Of a stretch of 64,000 nt of DNA, positions 61,473 through 64,000 are shown one piece after another. Numbering within the stretch: position 1 is the stretch's first letter; the number at the start of each line of letters is the position of its first letter. Under the pieces are notes generated by a model that ran no database searches, had not been told where the DNA came from, and saw only the letters and a list, made by a program, of their open reading frames with translations. The position numbers and the translations under genes were made by a program. Source of the stretch: Gramella sp. MT6 (lineage in GTDB: Bacteria > Bacteroidota > Bacteroidia > Flavobacteriales > Flavobacteriaceae); NCBI RefSeq assembly GCF_019357415.1, contig NZ_CP048410.1, forward strand, positions 1,488,001 through 1,552,000. The letters run 5' to 3'.

Positions 61473-63380
61473 TCATAAAATTTCAAAAACAACAGTGCCT
61501 AATGGCGGAATGGAAATTTCTGTAGAATGATCTTTTCCGTGGGCGGAAATTTCTTCAGTTTTTATGGATTTGTTCTTTAAGCCGGAGCCCCAGTATTTCT
61601 TATCGTCTGAATTGAAAACTTCTTTGAGCTTTCCTTTAGATGGCAATCCGATCCTGTAATCTTTTAGTATGGTAGGAGTGAAATTACACACGATTACCAA
61701 AGTATCTTTTGCATCATTTCCCTTTCTCAAATAGCTCAAGACCGAATTTTGACTGTCATCATACGCGATCCATTCAAATCCTTCCGCTGAAAATTGCTTT
61801 TCATATAGAGCCGGTTTGCTTTTATAAAGTTTGTTGAGATCTGTAAGTAATTTTTTGATTCCCTGATGAGGTTCGTATTCCAAGAGATGCCAGTCCAGAC
61901 TCGTATTGTAGTTCCATTCTTCATATTGCCCGATTTCGGCTCCCATGAAGAGTAATTTCGCACCCGGATGAGTGAACATATAGGAATATAACAACCTTAA
62001 ATTGGCGAATCTCTGCCATTCATCTCCCGGCATTCTTCCCAATAAAGATTTCTTTCCGTAGACAACTTCATCGTGACTTAAGGGAAGAGCAAAATTTTCA
62101 GTAAAAGTATAGGTCATACTAAAGCTAATATCATTATGATGATATTGCCGGTAAATAGGGTCTTTTTTAAAATATTCAAGAGTATCGTGCATCCAGCCCA
62201 TCATCCATTTCATCCCGAAACCAAGTCCTCCAAGGTCTACAGGTCTGGATACCATAGGAAAAGATGTGGACTCTTCAGCAATGGTTTGCACCCCTTCAAA
62301 ACTTTTATAAACCTCAGTATTAAGATCTCTTACAAAACTAATGGCATCAAGGTTTTCACGACCTCCGTGTTCATTAGGCTCCCATTCGCCATCTTCTCTG
62401 GAATAGTCTAAATATAACATTGAGGCAACAGCATCTACTCTAAGGCCATCTACATGATATTTATCCAACCAGAAAACGGCATTACTTATAAGGAAGGAGC
62501 GAACTTCATTTCTTCCGTAGTTAAAGATGAGACTTTTCCAGTCTGGATGATATCCTTTGCGAGGGTCTGGGTGCTCATATAAGTGAGAACCATCAAAAAA
62601 GCCGAGACCATGTTTATCTTCCGGGAAATGTGAAGGCACCCAATCCAGGATCACTCCAATTCCAGCCTTATGAAAAGCGTCCATTAATTCCATGAATTCC
62701 TGAGGTGTTCCAAATCTGGAGGTAGGAGCAAAATATCCGGTAAGCTGATAGCCCCATGAAGGATCATATGGATATTCCATAATTGGCATAAATTCTACGT
62801 GAGTAAAACCAAGTTCTTTAACATACGAAACCAGCTCGTCTGCCATTTCGCTATAAGTTAAAGACCGGTGCTCATGCATATTCTTTCTCCAGGATCCTAA
62901 ATGAACTTCATATACAGAATATGGGCTGTCCAGTGAATTCTTATCTTTCCTGGTAGAAAGATATTTTTTGTCTTTCCATTTATAATCCAGGTCCCAAACG
63001 ATAGATGCGGTATTTGGCGGATGCTCACATTTTAAAGCGTAAGGATCTGCTTTTTCCAGCTTCATATCGCTGTTATTAGAATGTATCTTGTATTTATATT
63101 TCGCTCCTTTTTCTACACCTGGGATAAAACCTTCCCAAATACCGCTTTCATCCCAGCGGACATTTAATGGATGCTCTCCCTCGAGCCAGAAATTAAAATC
63201 TCCAATGACAGAAACAGATTTGGCCGTAGGTGCCCAAACGGCAAAATAAACACCTTTTTCACCATTGACTTCCATGATATGAGCGCCAAATTTTTCATAG
63301 AGTCTATAATGCTTTCCTGCTCTGAATAATGATATATCGAAATCTGAAAATAAAGAGTGTACCTGTACTTCTTTTTTCAT
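61473..63380 (-). CDS. glgB: 1,4-alpha-glucan branching enzyme
   Basis: 635 residues: N-terminal CBM48 domain (about 20-115, GVYFAVWAPTAKSVSVIGDFN), then GH13 barrel with the nucleophile D316 in DGLRVDAVASML, acid E369 in TIAEESTSFP, and the third Asp in LPLSHDEVVYG, and a C-terminal beta domain. It adds alpha-1,6 branches to alpha-1,4-glucan. It lies 8 bp after the maltokinase gene. Together with the gene upstream this suggests the GlgE-type route via maltose-1-phosphate. Confidence 0.96.
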   Translation of the reverse strand: MKKEVQVHSLFSDFDISLFRAGKHYRLYEKFGAHIMEVNGEKGVYFAVWAPTAKSVSVIGDFNFWLEGEHPLNVRWDESGIWEGFIPGVEKGAKYKYKIHSNNSDMKLEKADPYALKCEHPPNTASIVWDLDYKWKDKKYLSTRKDKNSLDSPYSVYEVHLGSWRKNMHEHRSLTYSEMADELVSYVKELGFTHVEFMPIMEYPYDPSWGYQLTGYFAPTSRFGTPQEFMELMDAFHKAGIGVILDWVPSHFPEDKHGLGFFDGSHLYEHPDPRKGYHPDWKSLIFNYGRNEVRSFLISNAVFWLDKYHVDGLRVDAVASMLYLDYSREDGEWEPNEHGGRENLDAISFVRDLNTEVYKSFEGVQTIAEESTSFPMVSRPVDLGGLGFGMKWMMGWMHDTLEYFKKDPIYRQYHHNDISFSMTYTFTENFALPLSHDEVVYGKKSLLGRMPGDEWQRFANLRLLYSYMFTHPGAKLLFMGAEIGQYEEWNYNTSLDWHLLEYEPHQGIKKLLTDLNKLYKSKPALYEKQFSAEGFEWIAYDDSQNSVLSYLRKGNDAKDTLVIVCNFTPTILKDYRIGLPSKGKLKEVFNSDDKKYWGSGLKNKSIKTEEISAHGKDHSTEISIPPLGTVVFEIL

Positions 63381-63388
63381 AGTTGGTT

Positions 63389-64000
63389 TTAGTTTTTCTT
63401 GTTCTTTAAAATGCTGGCTATTCCTCTTAAGGGAATGATGGTCCAGCGCGGCCTGGAATTCAATTCATAGCCTAATTCATATACCGCCTTTTCCAGAAGG
63501 CAATAATCCAGTAAAAATTCTATTTCCTGTTTATAACCAATGTTAAGATTTTCGGTTTGTACCTTATCTACATAGGTTTCCATAAATACACCAATCATAT
63601 ACTTATACAAAACTTCCCCAGCCTTGAACATTTCGTCCTGTGAGGTAGAAAAGCTGCCAGTGTTATTAAAAATCGTGGAATAAATAGCATAATGGAAAGA
63701 TCTAAACATACCTGCAACATCCTTTAATGGTGGTTGCTTTACTTTTCTATCCTGAATAGTGCTTTCTGGTTCACCCTCAAAATCCAGTAAATAAAAATCA
63801 TCATGATCTACAAGGACCTGTCCCAGATGGTAATCACCGTGTATCCTGATGCGTTCACTTTTCATTTTGGTCCAGTCGAAATTCAGAAAATGTTCCCTGA
63901 TCTCTTTTTTCTTATCCAGGAAGTCGTTCGCCAGTTTGAGCGCCTCACCATCCAGCTTATGCATGTTATTTTCGATGGTATTGAGCCTGTTTTGGAACAT
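63389..64000 (-). CDS. Maltokinase (probably trehalose synthase-maltokinase fusion), partial
   Basis: 203 residues visible, open to the right edge; the start is outside the window, although a Met codon happens to lie at the border. Maltokinase motifs are IHGDYHLGQVLV (catalytic loop) and YLLDFEGEP (Mg-binding DFG-like), with DVAGMFRSFHYAIYS and the ending KAVYELGYELNSRPRWTIIPLRGI, as in Mak proteins and the C-terminus of TreS-Mak fusions. It phosphorylates maltose to maltose-1-phosphate, the substrate of GlgE. glgE and treS would be expected to the right of the window. Confidence 0.9.
   Translation of the reverse strand: MFQNRLNTIENNMHKLDGEALKLANDFLDKKKEIREHFLNFDWTKMKSERIRIHGDYHLGQVLVDHDDFYLLDFEGEPESTIQDRKVKQPPLKDVAGMFRSFHYAIYSTIFNNTGSFSTSQDEMFKAGEVLYKYMIGVFMETYVDKVQTENLNIGYKQEIEFLLDYCLLEKAVYELGYELNSRPRWTIIPLRGIASILKNKKN

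Overview
The window looks like chromosome of a marine-type Flavobacteriaceae (Bacteroidota), most like the Gramella/Christiangramella group (inference from gene content and family resemblance, not from a search). Supporting signs are the gldKLMN gliding/type IX secretion genes, Bacteroidota-type promoters (TTG, about 19-21 bp, then TAnnTTTG), lipoprotein signals ending in SC, several TTG starts, a fused ccoN-ccoO oxidase gene, and a SusR/HTCS-like regulator. I see no prophage, insertion sequence, CRISPR array or plasmid gene; coding density is high and apparently uniform.

Layout. 1-8 kb: end of a cyanophycinase-like gene, a YfcC-type carrier, a GAF histidine kinase, DsbD, small secreted and membrane proteins, an SDR and a lipoprotein. 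8-17.5 kb: topA, an arginase-fold gene that has lost metal ligands, then gldK-gldL-gldM-gldN closed by a strong terminator, and an FAD oxidoreductase. 17.5-25.8 kb: DUF983 gene, ABC-F ATPase, and an RND efflux operon (fusion protein, permease, TolC-like) with a trailing CPxCG mini-protein. 25.8-31.1 kb: SpoIIAA-like protein, initiator tRNA, acidic lipoprotein, CaCA antiporter, SYLF lipoprotein, an XRE repressor/membrane protein pair, two gaps of 400-470 bp holding candidate small RNAs and operators, MgtC-like and DUF4403-like genes.

31-55 kb is the most coherent part: a low-oxygen (FixLJ/FixK-like) regulon. It holds hemN, deoC-deoD, two UspA-type proteins, a PAS histidine kinase, a response regulator whose receiver is fused to a CRP/FNR DNA-binding module, a group III truncated globin, a YceI-porin-YceI-CoA-transferase cluster on the minus strand, and the complete cbb3 oxidase set (ccoI, ccoS, ccoNO, ccoQ, ccoP, ccoG, ccoH, and a TauE/SafE-like membrane protein). 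Reading the intergenic sequences by eye I find eight promoters in which a palindrome TGAY-N4-RTCA (one half-site base off in two of them) is centred exactly 29.5 bp upstream of the first base of a TAnnTTTG -7 element. The REC-CRP fusion in the middle of the region is the obvious candidate regulator and the adjacent FixL-like PAS kinase the candidate sensor. This is the main discovery of the window.

55-64 kb: a 1285-residue hybrid two-component-type regulator whose phospho-accepting His and Asp are both replaced, facing an alpha-glucan operon on the other strand (GH31 alpha-glucosidase, GlgB branching enzyme, and the C-terminal part of a maltokinase that runs off the window). Together these suggest maltose/trehalose to alpha-glucan conversion.
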